From Cellvibrio sp. PSBB006 (GTDB lineage: Bacteria; Pseudomonadota; Gammaproteobacteria; Pseudomonadales; Cellvibrionaceae), in NCBI RefSeq assembly GCF_002162135.1, contig NZ_CP021382.1, positions 4,834,001 to 4,898,000 on the forward strand: DNA of 64,000 nucleotides, in the 5' to 3' direction. Of this stretch, positions 27,227 to 38,520 are shown piece after piece; position 1 is the first letter of the stretch, and each line of letters begins with the position of its first letter. Under the pieces are notes generated by a model that saw nothing but the letters and a program-made list of their open reading frames with translations, was not told the DNA's origin and ran no database searches. The translations under genes and the position numbers were made by a program.

Positions 27227-27291
27227 TGCAAAAGATTCCTGGTCATTCATGGACTGGCAAAATTTGCCAGCAGGCTGGGGTCAATGAGGGT

Positions 27292-27579
27292 TTATTCGAT
27301 CACCTGGGGTACCAGATAGAGACCATCCTGGGTTGCCGGGGCGATGGCCTGGAACTGCTCACGTTGATTGGGTTCAGTTATGTCGTCGGCGCGCAGGCGT
27401 TGGACAGCGTCCAGCGGGTGAGCCATGGGGACAACGCCATCAGTATTGACGGCTTGCAATTGATCGACCAATGCGAGTACATCGGAGATGCTATTGGCCA
27501 CCTGGTCAGCAGTATTTTCAGAGATAGCGATGCGCGCCAGCTCGGCCAGTTTTGCAATATCGGAACGGTCTACAGCCAT
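27292..27579 (-). CDS. gatC: Asp/Glu-tRNA amidotransferase subunit C
   Basis: 95 aa. Starts MAVDRSDIAKLAELARIAI and ends GLYLVPQVIE, as usual for GatC, the small clamp between GatA and GatB. A GTG at 27591 would add four residues. First gene of the operon, divergent from mreB. Confidence 0.92.
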   Translation of the reverse strand: MAVDRSDIAKLAELARIAISENTADQVANSISDVLALVDQLQAVNTDGVVPMAHPLDAVQRLRADDITEPNQREQFQAIAPATQDGLYLVPQVIE

Positions 27580-29036
<1,457 letters not shown>

Positions 29037-29156
29037 TTCATAGCGTCAACCGATAGTCATGTAACAGGTGTGCGCAGGATTGTCGGTCTCCAATTCCTAT
29101 AACCTGTTGTCTTGGGGCGGTACCTACCGCTCCCTCGCTAAACGGGAGAACTTGCC

Positions 29157-29990
29157 ATTAAACCTCTGTTCACAAAAGGTTCTGCGGGGACGTCGCGGGC
29201 GTTGATATTTATTGTGCTGATGATCGCCCTGATCTTTATCAGCATCTATACCAATTGGCTGGCGCCGGTGCGTCAGCAACTCAGTGTCCTCGCGGTTCCT
29301 TTTTATCAGCTCACGGATATACCTCATCGTCTGGATGTATGGCGTCAGAACACCTTCGTATCCCGTCGCGAACTGGCACTTGAAAACGAAACTCTGAAAA
29401 CAGAATTGCTGATTCACCAGCGTAAGCTCCAGCAAATGGCTGCGCTTGCCGCTGAAAACGTGCGTCTGCGTCAACTGATGAACGCGACGGATATCTTGCA
29501 GGACAGCGTGCTGGTTGCCGAGTTGATCGGTGTTTCTCCCAACCCCCTGAGTCATACCGTGGTGATCAATCGTGGTAACAGCGAGGGTGTATTTATTGGC
29601 CAGCCGGTGCTGGATGCCTTTGGTCTGATGGGGCAGGTTACCGAGGTCAGTGAACACAGCAGTCGCGCATTATTAATCTCTGATGCGACCCACGCCTTGC
29701 CCGTGCAGGTAAATCGCAACGGGGTGCGGGCGATTGCAGAAGGTACGGGCGATCTCAATCGGCTGCGTTTGCGCCACGTTTCCAATACCACCGATATCCG
29801 CGAAGGCGATCTCCTGGTCAGTTCCGGACTGGGTAAACGTTTTCCTGTGGGCTATCCGGTGGCGGAAGTGGAAAGCATTGAGCGCGACCCCGGTCAGGCC
29901 TTTGCTACGGTTATCGCTCGTCCTATGGCGCGTCTGGATCGCAGCCGTCATGTCCTGCTGGTCTTTGATTCGCGGGAAAATACCCCCTGA
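29157..29990 (+). CDS. mreC: Rod shape-determining protein MreC (ATT start)
   Basis: 277 aa from the ATT at 29157. The first residues IKPLFTKGSAG match the conserved MreC N-terminus (usually M-I-K-P-L-F), a membrane helix follows (about 17-34), then a coiled coil (about 60-100) and the periplasmic beta domains. GGGAG at 29144-29148 sits 8 nt before this ATT, and no ATG, GTG or TTG is in frame between there and 29202. The TTG at 29202 would remove the conserved cytoplasmic tail. It bridges MreB to the elongasome. Confidence 0.85.
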   Translation: MKPLFTKGSAGTSRALIFIVLMIALIFISIYTNWLAPVRQQLSVLAVPFYQLTDIPHRLDVWRQNTFVSRRELALENETLKTELLIHQRKLQQMAALAAENVRLRQLMNATDILQDSVLVAELIGVSPNPLSHTVVINRGNSEGVFIGQPVLDAFGLMGQVTEVSEHSSRALLISDATHALPVQVNRNGVRAIAEGTGDLNRLRLRHVSNTTDIREGDLLVSSGLGKRFPVGYPVAEVESIERDPGQAFATVIARPMARLDRSRHVLLVFDSRENTP

Positions 29991-30478
29991 TGCTGCCGGC
30001 CAGATATCAAACCCAGGTTGTTATTGCTGCGACCTTTATCCTGGCGTTGCTGCTCGCTGTTTACCCCTTACCCTTATCCTGGCGTTGGTGGCGGCCTGAA
30101 TTTGTGGTCATGGTTGCCATCTATTGGATTTTTACCCTCCCGCTGCGCACCAGCCTGATACTCTTGATGTTGTTGGGTGTATTCCAGGATTTGCTGGAAG
30201 GTGTACCTTTCGGCCAGCATGGGCTGGCATTGGTGATCGTGGCCTATATTTGCCTGTTGTCCTATCAGCGTGTACGCAATTACAGTCTGTGGAAACAATC
30301 CTGCTGGGTGTTTGTATTGGTAGGCATCGCGCAGTTAACCGATAACTGGGTGCAGGCCATGAGCGGCCGCCCCCTGAGTGGCATCATGTTTTTATACCCG
30401 GCGTTTGCCAGCGCGTGTTTTTGGCCTATCTGCTACCTTTGGTTGGAGGCAGTGCGCCGGCGCTATCGCATCGCATGA
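29990..30478 (+). CDS. mreD: Rod shape-determining protein MreD
   Basis: 162 aa, about five membrane helices; contains the conserved FQDLLEGVPFGQHGL near residue 62. Its ATG overlaps the mreC stop by one base (TGATG). Inner-membrane partner of MreC. Confidence 0.92.
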   Translation: MLPARYQTQVVIAATFILALLLAVYPLPLSWRWWRPEFVVMVAIYWIFTLPLRTSLILLMLLGVFQDLLEGVPFGQHGLALVIVAYICLLSYQRVRNYSLWKQSCWVFVLVGIAQLTDNWVQAMSGRPLSGIMFLYPAFASACFWPICYLWLEAVRRRYRIA

Positions 30479-30558
30479 TGTGTTGCAGCGGACGGGCTGA
30501 CGATAATGAAAAATACTTTTTTCCTTCTTCTTCACACCATTCAGGGGTTGTTCAGTTG

Positions 30559-31179
30559 ATGGTTGCTACATCTCATCTCTACCTCGCTTCCCGCTCGCCA
30601 CGGCGACGGGAGCTGCTCACCCAGATCGGTGTTAACCATAGCGTTTTGCAAGTTGATGTGCCGGAGATGCCCATGTCGGGCGAGCGGCCGGTTGAGTACG
30701 TCCAACGCTTAGCCAGGGAAAAGTCTCTGGCTGGTGTGACCGTAATGCAGGCCCTGGATTTGCCCGAACGACCGGTATTGGGGGCTGACACGATTGTGGT
30801 TAGTGACGGTGCCATATTAGAAAAGCCACGGGATAAAGCCCAGGCTCATGCGATGCTGAAGCAGCTATCGGGCCGCACGCATGAAGTCATGACGGCTGTC
30901 GCACTCTCCGATCATCAACAATCGGAAAGCAGGTTGTCGGTGACGGAGGTGCAGTTTCGCGTATTAACCGACGAGGAAATCAGTGCCTATTGGGATTCCG
31001 GGGAACCTTGTGACAAGGCTGGTGCTTACGCGATCCAGGGGCTGGGTGCGGTATTTGTCAGCAGCCTGCGGGGCAGCTACAGCGGGGTGGTGGGGTTACC
31101 CATCGACATGACGGTGGAATTAATGCAAATCTTCGGTGTGCCCTGGTGGCAGCCGGTTAAGGACCAACCCGATGAGTGA
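30559..31179 (+). CDS. maf: Maf nucleotide pyrophosphatase (dTTP/UTP)
   Basis: 206 aa. LYLASRSPRRRELLTQIG at the N-terminus, catalytic region VLGADTIVVSDG and GAYAIQGLGAVF are typical of the YhdE branch that hydrolyses dTTP, UTP and modified pyrimidine triphosphates. The frame is open from 30415, but the family start is at 30559. Ends overlapping rng by 8 nt. Confidence 0.91.
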   Translation: MVATSHLYLASRSPRRRELLTQIGVNHSVLQVDVPEMPMSGERPVEYVQRLAREKSLAGVTVMQALDLPERPVLGADTIVVSDGAILEKPRDKAQAHAMLKQLSGRTHEVMTAVALSDHQQSESRLSVTEVQFRVLTDEEISAYWDSGEPCDKAGAYAIQGLGAVFVSSLRGSYSGVVGLPIDMTVELMQIFGVPWWQPVKDQPDE

Positions 31180-32641
31180 AGAAATACTGATCAACGTCTC
31201 CCCGGTTGAAACGCGGGTGGCGTTGGTGGAAAACGGTGTGGTGCAAGAGCTTTACATTGAGCGCAGCCACGGCAAGGGGTATGTAGGCAATATCTATAAA
31301 GGCAAGGTGGTGCGGGTGCTGCCGGGAATGCAGGCCGCCTTTGTCGACATCGGCCTGGGTCGCACCGGCTTTATCCATGTGGCCGATATGATTCCCGAAC
31401 CGCCGGAAGGCGAATCGCGCCGCCATGACCTGCCGGATATCCGCACGTTGGTACGTGACGGGCAGACCTTATTGGTGCAGGTTGCCAAAGACCCGATCGG
31501 TACCAAGGGTGCCCGTTTGACGACGCACTTGACCTTGTCGTCGCGTTATCTGGTGTATATGCCGAACAGCCTGCACATCGGCGTGTCGACGCGTATTGAT
31601 GACGAACAGGAACGTGAACGCCTGCGCCAGGGCGTGGAAACAGCGGCCCAGGCATCCGGCGTTAGCGGCGGGTTTATCGTGCGCACGGTGGCGGAGGGTG
31701 TGGATACTGACTCCATCGTGGCGGACATTCCCTTCCTGCAGAAACTTTGGGCAGACTTGAGTGCCAAACAGCCAACGGTCGATGCGCCGGCCGTGATCCA
31801 CGAAGACATGCCGCTATACCTGCGCGCCCTGCGCGATCTGGCGCGGGCGCCATTAGAAAAAATTCGCGTCGATTCGCGGCTGAGTTGGAAGCAAATGCGC
31901 GACTTTGCCGCCAACTACTACCCACAACTGGTGGAACTGATTGAGTGTTATACCGATGGTCGGCCGCTGTTAGACCTCTACGGTGTAGAAGAAGAGATCC
32001 GGCGCGCACTGGATACCCGTGTCCCACTGAAATCCAATGGCTATCTGATTATTGAGCAGACCGAAGCCATGACTACGGTGGATGTGAATACCGGTGCGTT
32101 TGTCGGCCATCGCAACCTGGAAGAAACGATCTTCAAAACCAACCTGGAGGCGGCCAGCGCTATTGCCCGCCAACTGCGCCTGCGTAATCTGGGCGGCATC
32201 ATCGTGTTGGACTTTATCGATATGCAGGACCCGGAGCACCAGCGGCAAGTGTTACGGACGCTGGAAAAGGCGTTGGAAAAAGACCACGCCAAGACGCGTA
32301 TTACTGGCGTGTCGGAGTTGGGCCTGATTGAGATGGCACGCAAGCGAACCCGCGAATCGCTCGGGCAGATGATGTGTGAACCCTGCCCCGTTTGCCATGG
32401 GCGCGGGCAGGTCAAATCGGCGGAGACAGTATGTTACGAGATCTTCCGCGAAATCCTGCGCGAAGCGCGTACCTATAACAATGAGAAATTTCTGGTGCTG
32501 GCATCCGCTGTGGTGGTGGACCGCCTGCTAGATGAGGAAGCCGCCTATGTGGCGGATCTCGAAGCCTTTATCGGGCGCACTATCGAGTTTCAGGTAGAGA
32601 CTCTGTTTACCCAGGAGCAATACGACATTGTGTTGGTCTAG
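31172..32641 (+). CDS. rng: Ribonuclease G
   Basis: 489 aa. S1-like domain near residues 35-125, catalytic Asp residues in MTTVDVNTGAF and IIVLDFIDMQD, and Zn-link CPVCHGRG at about residue 405. No long C-terminal scaffold, so RNase G rather than RNase E. It processes the 16S rRNA 5' end. Start 31172 (MSEEILINVSPVETRVALVE) overlaps maf. Confidence 0.94.
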   Translation: MSEEILINVSPVETRVALVENGVVQELYIERSHGKGYVGNIYKGKVVRVLPGMQAAFVDIGLGRTGFIHVADMIPEPPEGESRRHDLPDIRTLVRDGQTLLVQVAKDPIGTKGARLTTHLTLSSRYLVYMPNSLHIGVSTRIDDEQERERLRQGVETAAQASGVSGGFIVRTVAEGVDTDSIVADIPFLQKLWADLSAKQPTVDAPAVIHEDMPLYLRALRDLARAPLEKIRVDSRLSWKQMRDFAANYYPQLVELIECYTDGRPLLDLYGVEEEIRRALDTRVPLKSNGYLIIEQTEAMTTVDVNTGAFVGHRNLEETIFKTNLEAASAIARQLRLRNLGGIIVLDFIDMQDPEHQRQVLRTLEKALEKDHAKTRITGVSELGLIEMARKRTRESLGQMMCEPCPVCHGRGQVKSAETVCYEIFREILREARTYNNEKFLVLASAVVVDRLLDEEAAYVADLEAFIGRTIEFQVETLFTQEQYDIVLV

Positions 32642-32740
32642 ACGCATCACGCTCGGTCAACGGAGTAATTTTATGTGTGCACGATCAACGCGTACCGCTT
32701 GCGTGCAAATCTGTTAATACCTGGAATTGAATAATTTCGA

Positions 32741-35700
32741 ATGATCCGCGTGCTTCGCTATCTGGTGAAAAAGTTTTACACGCTGTGCGCCATCGTCCTG
32801 ATCAGTCTGGCGGTGTTGGTGCAGTGTGGGCGGAGCTTTTCTCACCTGTTGAGTGAGTATCCGCAGGAGTTAAGCGACTATCTCTCCGAACGTCTCAACG
32901 CCGAAGTTCACATCGGCGCTATCAGCGCCAACTGGGAAGGGCTTAAACCGGTGGTGGATGCGCGGGATATTCGCATTACCAGCCAGGCGCAAGAACCCAT
33001 CTTGAGTTTGCAAAAAGCGCGTATGCGGTTGGACCTGATCAGTTCGCTGCTCAATTTCCGCTTGGTATGGGGCGGGATTAACGTGCACCAGGCAGAGCTG
33101 GAGTTTGAGCAGACACCTGAGGGTTTCTGGCAGCTGCCGGGGCTGCGTTTTCAAACCAGAGACGACCAGGAGGCGGCGCAACTGGACGCACTGTTCGATA
33201 TGTTGCTGCTGTCCAACCATATCGAATTCCATCAAACCCACCTCGATTTTACCTTTCTCGATGGACATACCATCTCGCTGGACTCCCCCTCCGTAAGGCT
33301 GGAAAACAAAGGCAATTTCCACCGCCTCTCACTGCAGGTCGATGTTGAAGAACATATGAATGCCGTGACGCTGGTGATAGAGGCTCAGGGCGATCCGCGC
33401 AAGCAGAAACGTTTCAGCGCACGCGGCTATCTGCAATTGGACGAGTTTCCCACCAGCGAACCCCTGGCGGCAGCCGGCGCTTTACTCTTGCCCGGTATCG
33501 ATGACTGGCAATGGCGCAGTGACGGTTCATTGGATGCTCGCCTGTGGTTCAGCACCCGTGAAAACAACGAGGGATTTAACCTGACCGGCAACCTCGGTTT
33601 ACAAACCCTGTCCCTGCCGGTGTTGGACCGCCGTTTGGCCCTGGCCAGTTTTACCACCCAGGTGAACGGCCATTGGTTACGCCAGGGTGGTTGGCAACTG
33701 GCGTTGCAAGATATTCGTGCCGACGTTAATGAAACCCGTATCGAAGACCTGAATATCTCGGCATCGGCTCCCGACCTGAAGGGGCCGGTGCTGTTGCAAA
33801 GTGATGTGCTGGATTTACAGCGCTGGACGCGAATTCTCGATGATGCGGGGGCATTCGGTGACGGTAATTTACAGAACATACTGCTTACCCTGAATCCCCA
33901 GGGTGAGTTGCGCAATCTTCAGGTAACCCTGCCGCTGGATGAACCCAAGACCTGGCAGTTGCAAGCCAATGCCCATCAGGTGGGGGTGGATGCCTGGCGG
34001 GGTGTGCCGGCCTTGCGGCAGGTGGATGGTTTTGTGCAGGCGGATCAGCGCGGTGGCTTTGTCAATATTGATAGCCAGCAGGGATTCAGCATGCATTACA
34101 TCCCCACCTATGCGGCACCCATGGCGTTTGAGACGGCCCAGGGCCAGGTCGCCTGGTCATTGCGACCGGAGAATAACCAGATTTATGTCAACAGTGGTGA
34201 ACTGAGCTTCCGCAGTGGCAAAGAGGAAGTCACCGGTCATATGTGGCTCGCCATTCCCTGGCAGCGCAACAGCGGCGATATTGATTTATACCTGCAAATC
34301 GGCGCGCGTCAGATCGCAGCCGGGCATTACCAAAAATATACCCCGGCGGTTGTACCGCAAACCCTGTTGTCCTGGTTGAAGCAGAGTATTGGCGAGCACA
34401 ACAATGGGACGGTCAACGAAGTGGGCTTCGTCTATCGCGGTACGTTGAATACCAAAGAGGCGATGGCGCGCAGTCATCAGTTATATCTCGATATCCATAA
34501 CGCCGAATTGAACTACCAGGACGGCTGGCCACCGTTGCGCGGCTTACGGGGGCGCTTATTGGTCAACGACAATTACGTCGATGCCAGTGTTTTCGATGGC
34601 AGGGTCTACAGCAGCCGTCTCCAACAAACCCATGTGCAATCGCGCCCCCGCCCCAATGGCCAGGGCTCGCTGCTGCGCGTAAAGGGCACCATCAGCGGTA
34701 TGGCCAGCGATGGTTTGCGGGCGCTGCGCGAAGGCCGGTTACGCCAATACATCGGGGACACTATGGATCACTGGGATTTGAACGGTGACATGGAAGCTCG
34801 CCTCGATATCGCCGTCCCCCTTGGTGGCTCAGGCGAAGGCGCTCACCAGCGTGTTGATGTCGATCTGGATGTGCCGATTTTTAACCTGCCGGATTACGAA
34901 CTGGACGTGGAAGATGTGCGTGGACGGGTCAGCTATTCGAGTCGGAGTGGTTTAAGTAGTCGTAACCTGACCGGCCGTTTGTTTGATGAACCCGTGCGCG
35001 TCAACCTCGACAGTGTTGATAATACCAACGAGAGAAAGACACTGATTGAGGTCAAGGGCGCGGTTAAACACCAACGTCTGGCGGAATGGAGCAAACGCCC
35101 CGAGCTGTTGTTCCTCGACGGCAAGATTCCCTATGACGCCCGCGTTGAAGTTATTCATCGCCCTGTCGCGCAGGTGCCGAAGGCTGGCGAAGAAGTGTCT
35201 TTAGAAGGAGCTCCTGTAGAAGATCAACCTCGGGCTGCTGACACCACGGCGGATCGCCGTCTTGCCAATATTCTGGTTAACACTAGCCTTGAAGGGGTGG
35301 CGGTGGATTTGCCCGCGCCCTACGGTAAAGCACCCGAAGAACAACGCGCCTTGGCAGTAAGCCTGCATATTCATCAACGCACTTCACTGATCGATGTGAA
35401 GTATGCCATGCCCGGTATTGATGCCGCCGTCAGCACTGACGCTGACATTCCCGTTGAGCAAAACAAAACGATTCCTGATCACGCCGTACAGGCCTTGCTG
35501 AAATTGCAGCGCGACGGAAACCGTCTGCTCAATGCCAATATCAGCCTCGCACGACCGGCATCGCTGCCCGCAGAATCGCGCTTTTTGCTCAAAGGTTATT
35601 TACCCGAATTTAACCTGGAACAATGGCAAAGTGTGTTGGAACGCTATCAGCGCTACACCGATCAAATCGTGCCTAAAGTCACCGTGGCGAGTGCGGAAAC

Positions 35701-37021
35701 AAGTCCGATTGACCCTTCATCGGAAAACGTTCAGACCAGCACGCCACCAGCGGAAAAAGCCGACCCGACCCGGATTGCCGGGTTACCTTTCCTGGCCGAT
35801 ATCACCTTGGGTAAACACGAACTTGGCCCTGTGTCGTTGGAAAATCTGGCCCTGGAAATTCAGCCGCACGCTGATGCCTGGCATATTGAATTTGGCAATC
35901 CCACGGTGGCTGGTCAGGTGCGTTTGCCAGAAGATGAAAACCTGCCCATTACGGTGGATTTGAAATACCTGCATTTGGCGCGTTCCATGTTGGGCGAATC
36001 GGCGGATGACCTGGACAGCATTGAGGCGGAATTCGATCCGCGCAGTCTGCCCCGCGCGGATATCAGCATCGCAGAATTGCATTACGAAAACAGCAATTAC
36101 GGCAATTGGTCGGTGCAGCTGCGCCCGAATGAACAGGGCACGGTATTCGATAATATTCGCGGCAATATTCGTGGTATTACCGTCAGCGGATTGCCCACGG
36201 AAGCAAACAACAACCCGGCTGGTGCACAGTTAATTTGGCAGAAAGGAAATGATGGGGCGCGCACGCGTTTCGTCGGTTTGTTGAGTGCTGGTGATATCGC
36301 CGATGTGATGCGCCAATGGGAAAAACCGGACATCATCGAAAGCACCACTGCCCGCTATGAAGTCGATTTATCCTGGCCCGGTTCACCACACCAGGTGGGT
36401 TTGAAGCGGCTCGAAGGGCAAGTGAATCTGTTGATGGAAAATGGTCGTTTCAAACGTAATCCCAGTGTGGGCAGCGATGGCTTTTTGCGGCTGGTGGCGC
36501 TGGTCAATTTCGATACCCTGGCGCGTCGTCTGCGGATGGATTTTTCGGATCTTTATAAAAGCGGTCTCGCCTATGATGAGCTGCGTGGCAGTGTCAACTT
36601 TGAGGCGGGTAAATTAATTTTTACCGAACCCTTACAAATGAGCAGCCCATCGAGCAAATTGCAGATGGCTGGCAGTATTAACCTGCTGGATGAAACCATC
36701 GATTCCCGTTTGGTTGCCACCTTGCCGGTGGCGGGTAACCTGACGTTTCTCGCGGCATTGGCGACTGGGCTTCCGGCTGCAGCCGGTGTGTATGTGGTCA
36801 GTAAAATCTTTAAAAAGCAGGTGGATCAGGCCACCAGTATCAGCTATCGCATCCGCGGCAGTTGGGATGAGCCGGAGATGAAATTCGATCGCCTGTTCGA
36901 AAGTGAAACCAGTTTGCGCAACAGTGTGGGCGAAAACGGTGAACCGGTGTCTGATACGCCGCAGGGCGACGCCGGGCAAGAGGATATTTCAGCGCCGGAT
37001 CAACAAACCCCGTCGCCGTGA
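32741..37021 (+). CDS. yhdP: YhdP family AsmA-like envelope transport protein
   Basis: 1426 aa. One N-terminal membrane anchor (about residues 13-30), then a very long periplasmic beta-rich body of the AsmA/TamB-like superfamily (TIGR02099), ending in a hydrophilic low-complexity tail. Related proteins form bridge-like conduits for phospholipid movement to the outer membrane. It is the last gene of the mre operon. In Pseudomonas tldD and pmbA lie just downstream (from memory); here a GNAT gene does. Confidence 0.92.
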   Translation: MIRVLRYLVKKFYTLCAIVLISLAVLVQCGRSFSHLLSEYPQELSDYLSERLNAEVHIGAISANWEGLKPVVDARDIRITSQAQEPILSLQKARMRLDLISSLLNFRLVWGGINVHQAELEFEQTPEGFWQLPGLRFQTRDDQEAAQLDALFDMLLLSNHIEFHQTHLDFTFLDGHTISLDSPSVRLENKGNFHRLSLQVDVEEHMNAVTLVIEAQGDPRKQKRFSARGYLQLDEFPTSEPLAAAGALLLPGIDDWQWRSDGSLDARLWFSTRENNEGFNLTGNLGLQTLSLPVLDRRLALASFTTQVNGHWLRQGGWQLALQDIRADVNETRIEDLNISASAPDLKGPVLLQSDVLDLQRWTRILDDAGAFGDGNLQNILLTLNPQGELRNLQVTLPLDEPKTWQLQANAHQVGVDAWRGVPALRQVDGFVQADQRGGFVNIDSQQGFSMHYIPTYAAPMAFETAQGQVAWSLRPENNQIYVNSGELSFRSGKEEVTGHMWLAIPWQRNSGDIDLYLQIGARQIAAGHYQKYTPAVVPQTLLSWLKQSIGEHNNGTVNEVGFVYRGTLNTKEAMARSHQLYLDIHNAELNYQDGWPPLRGLRGRLLVNDNYVDASVFDGRVYSSRLQQTHVQSRPRPNGQGSLLRVKGTISGMASDGLRALREGRLRQYIGDTMDHWDLNGDMEARLDIAVPLGGSGEGAHQRVDVDLDVPIFNLPDYELDVEDVRGRVSYSSRSGLSSRNLTGRLFDEPVRVNLDSVDNTNERKTLIEVKGAVKHQRLAEWSKRPELLFLDGKIPYDARVEVIHRPVAQVPKAGEEVSLEGAPVEDQPRAADTTADRRLANILVNTSLEGVAVDLPAPYGKAPEEQRALAVSLHIHQRTSLIDVKYAMPGIDAAVSTDADIPVEQNKTIPDHAVQALLKLQRDGNRLLNANISLARPASLPAESRFLLKGYLPEFNLEQWQSVLERYQRYTDQIVPKVTVASAETSPIDPSSENVQTSTPPAEKADPTRIAGLPFLADITLGKHELGPVSLENLALEIQPHADAWHIEFGNPTVAGQVRLPEDENLPITVDLKYLHLARSMLGESADDLDSIEAEFDPRSLPRADISIAELHYENSNYGNWSVQLRPNEQGTVFDNIRGNIRGITVSGLPTEANNNPAGAQLIWQKGNDGARTRFVGLLSAGDIADVMRQWEKPDIIESTTARYEVDLSWPGSPHQVGLKRLEGQVNLLMENGRFKRNPSVGSDGFLRLVALVNFDTLARRLRMDFSDLYKSGLAYDELRGSVNFEAGKLIFTEPLQMSSPSSKLQMAGSINLLDETIDSRLVATLPVAGNLTFLAALATGLPAAAGVYVVSKIFKKQVDQATSISYRIRGSWDEPEMKFDRLFESETSLRNSVGENGEPVSDTPQGDAGQEDISAPDQQTPSP

Positions 37022-37083
37022 TATTTGATAAATCCTCCTTTGCGGTACAACATTAAATGGCTCACATCATCGGAGAATAAGCC

Positions 37084-37587
37084 ATGTTGATTCGTCAGGA
37101 ACGACACACCGATATCGACACCATCTTTCGTATCACCCAGGCAGCGTTTGAAGACCATCCCTTCAGTGACCATAAAGAACAATTGATTGTGAATGCCCTG
37201 CGTGCCGCCAAGGCCATGACCTTGTCACTGGTTGCGCAATGGGATGACGAAGATGTTGTGGGCCATGTGGCCTTTTCGCCGGTTGAGATATCGGACGGAA
37301 GAGAGCGTTGGTATGGACTGGGGCCAGTGTCTGTTGCACCGGCATATCAACGGCGCGGTATTGGTAAAGCGCTTATCCGCCATGGTTTACAGCATTTGCA
37401 ATCTGCGGGGGCGCAAGGATGTGTGGTGATGGGAGATCCGGATTATTATCAATATTTTGGTTTCCGGCATTTGCCGGAACTGGTTTATCGGGATGTTCCG
37501 GCGGAATATTTTCTTGCCTTGGCGTTTTGCCAGCCGACGCCGCAAGGATTTGTGACTTACCATCCGGCTTTTTTTGTGCAGGAATGA
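37084..37587 (+). CDS. GNAT N-acetyltransferase
   Basis: 167 aa. Acetyl-CoA binding motif VAPAYQRRGIGKALIRHGL near residues 84-102 and the VVMGDPDYYQYFGFRHL segment resemble YhbS-like acetyltransferases. Substrate unknown. ATAAGCC precedes the ATG. Convergent with yjgA. Confidence 0.85.
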   Translation: MLIRQERHTDIDTIFRITQAAFEDHPFSDHKEQLIVNALRAAKAMTLSLVAQWDDEDVVGHVAFSPVEISDGRERWYGLGPVSVAPAYQRRGIGKALIRHGLQHLQSAGAQGCVVMGDPDYYQYFGFRHLPELVYRDVPAEYFLALAFCQPTPQGFVTYHPAFFVQE

Positions 37588-37609
37588 GGCGAAGCCTACG
37601 CCTGAATGA

Positions 37610-38131
37610 TCAGTGATCGTGGGCTTCCATTTGTTCACGGATATAACGAAATAATTTGCGCGCGCTGGCAGGCGGTTTGTTCTCCGCTGCTTCTTTTTGA
37701 GCAACGCGGATCAATTGACGCAGGTGTTGTACGTCCACACCAGGGTGCAGTTGGATAAATTCCTGTAATGCCTGATTGTCACCACCAATCAATAAATCCC
37801 GATACCGCTCCACCTGATGCTGACGGTGAATGTAGCGATCACTTTTACTTTGCAGCAAATCATAAGCCTCCTGAATCGCTGCGTGATCGGTGGTGCGCAT
37901 CAGTTTGCCGATGTATTGCAAATGCCGGCGCCGTGCTTCACGGTGAACCATCTTGCGGGTTTCATGGATGGCTTCCATCAACTTGGGCTCGATGGGTATC
38001 TGGGCCAACTGGTTATCATTCAACTCCACCAGCTTCTCGCCCAGTTCCTGAAGTGCTGTCATCTCGCGCTTGGCTTGTGACTTGCTGCGGATGTAGTCGT
38101 CGGGGTTGATGTCGTCGTATGAATAAACCAT
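37610..38131 (-). CDS. yjgA: 50S assembly factor DarP/YjgA (DUF615)
   Basis: 173 aa, charged helical protein; SKSQAKREMTALQELGEKLV near residue 16 is the family signature. It associates with late 50S precursors. In Pseudomonas it sits between tldD and pmbA, both of which are missing here. Confidence 0.91.
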   Translation of the reverse strand: MVYSYDDINPDDYIRSKSQAKREMTALQELGEKLVELNDNQLAQIPIEPKLMEAIHETRKMVHREARRRHLQYIGKLMRTTDHAAIQEAYDLLQSKSDRYIHRQHQVERYRDLLIGGDNQALQEFIQLHPGVDVQHLRQLIRVAQKEAAENKPPASARKLFRYIREQMEAHDH

Positions 38132-38226
38132 GGTGTTGCCAATCTGCGATGGGTATGTAAAAGGGCGGCTAGGTTAGGTAAAAGTCAGGCAAATAACAAC
38201 TGGAATCTGCGGTGGTTTGCCGGCAC

Positions 38227-38511
38227 TTATTCATCTTCCTCGAAACGTTGGGTGATCAGGTTAAGGATGGCTTCCATCGCACAGGCTTCATCGTGGCCAT
38301 CGACTTGAACCTCAATGTCGGTACCCTGGGTAGCAGCCAGGAGCATCAATGACATAACGCTTTTGGCATCGACCCAGTGGTTTTCACAGGTTGCCGAGGC
38401 AACGCGTACCTGGATACGCGCCGTGAACGGCGTTGCTGTGGTTACCAGCTTGGCGGCCGCACGGGCATGCAAGCCGCGTTTGTTGATGATAGTTACTCGT
38501 TCGATGAGCAT
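38227..38511 (-). CDS. ptsO: Nitrogen PTS phosphocarrier NPr
   Basis: 94 aa HPr-like protein. Phosphorylated His15 in NKRGLHARAAAKLV and helix 2 region DAKSVMSLMLLAATQG. It passes phosphate from EI-Ntr to EIIA-Ntr (ptsN nearby). Starts 9 nt after the end of rapZ on the same strand. Confidence 0.92.
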   Translation of the reverse strand: MLIERVTIINKRGLHARAAAKLVTTATPFTARIQVRVASATCENHWVDAKSVMSLMLLAATQGTDIEVQVDGHDEACAMEAILNLITQRFEEDE

Positions 38512-38520
38512 AAAAAGACA

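Noticed and set aside
29202..29204. TTG as the start of mreC
   Set aside because: It would delete the conserved IKPLFTKG tail and has no ribosome binding site at proper distance, whereas GGGAG is well placed for the ATT at 29157.
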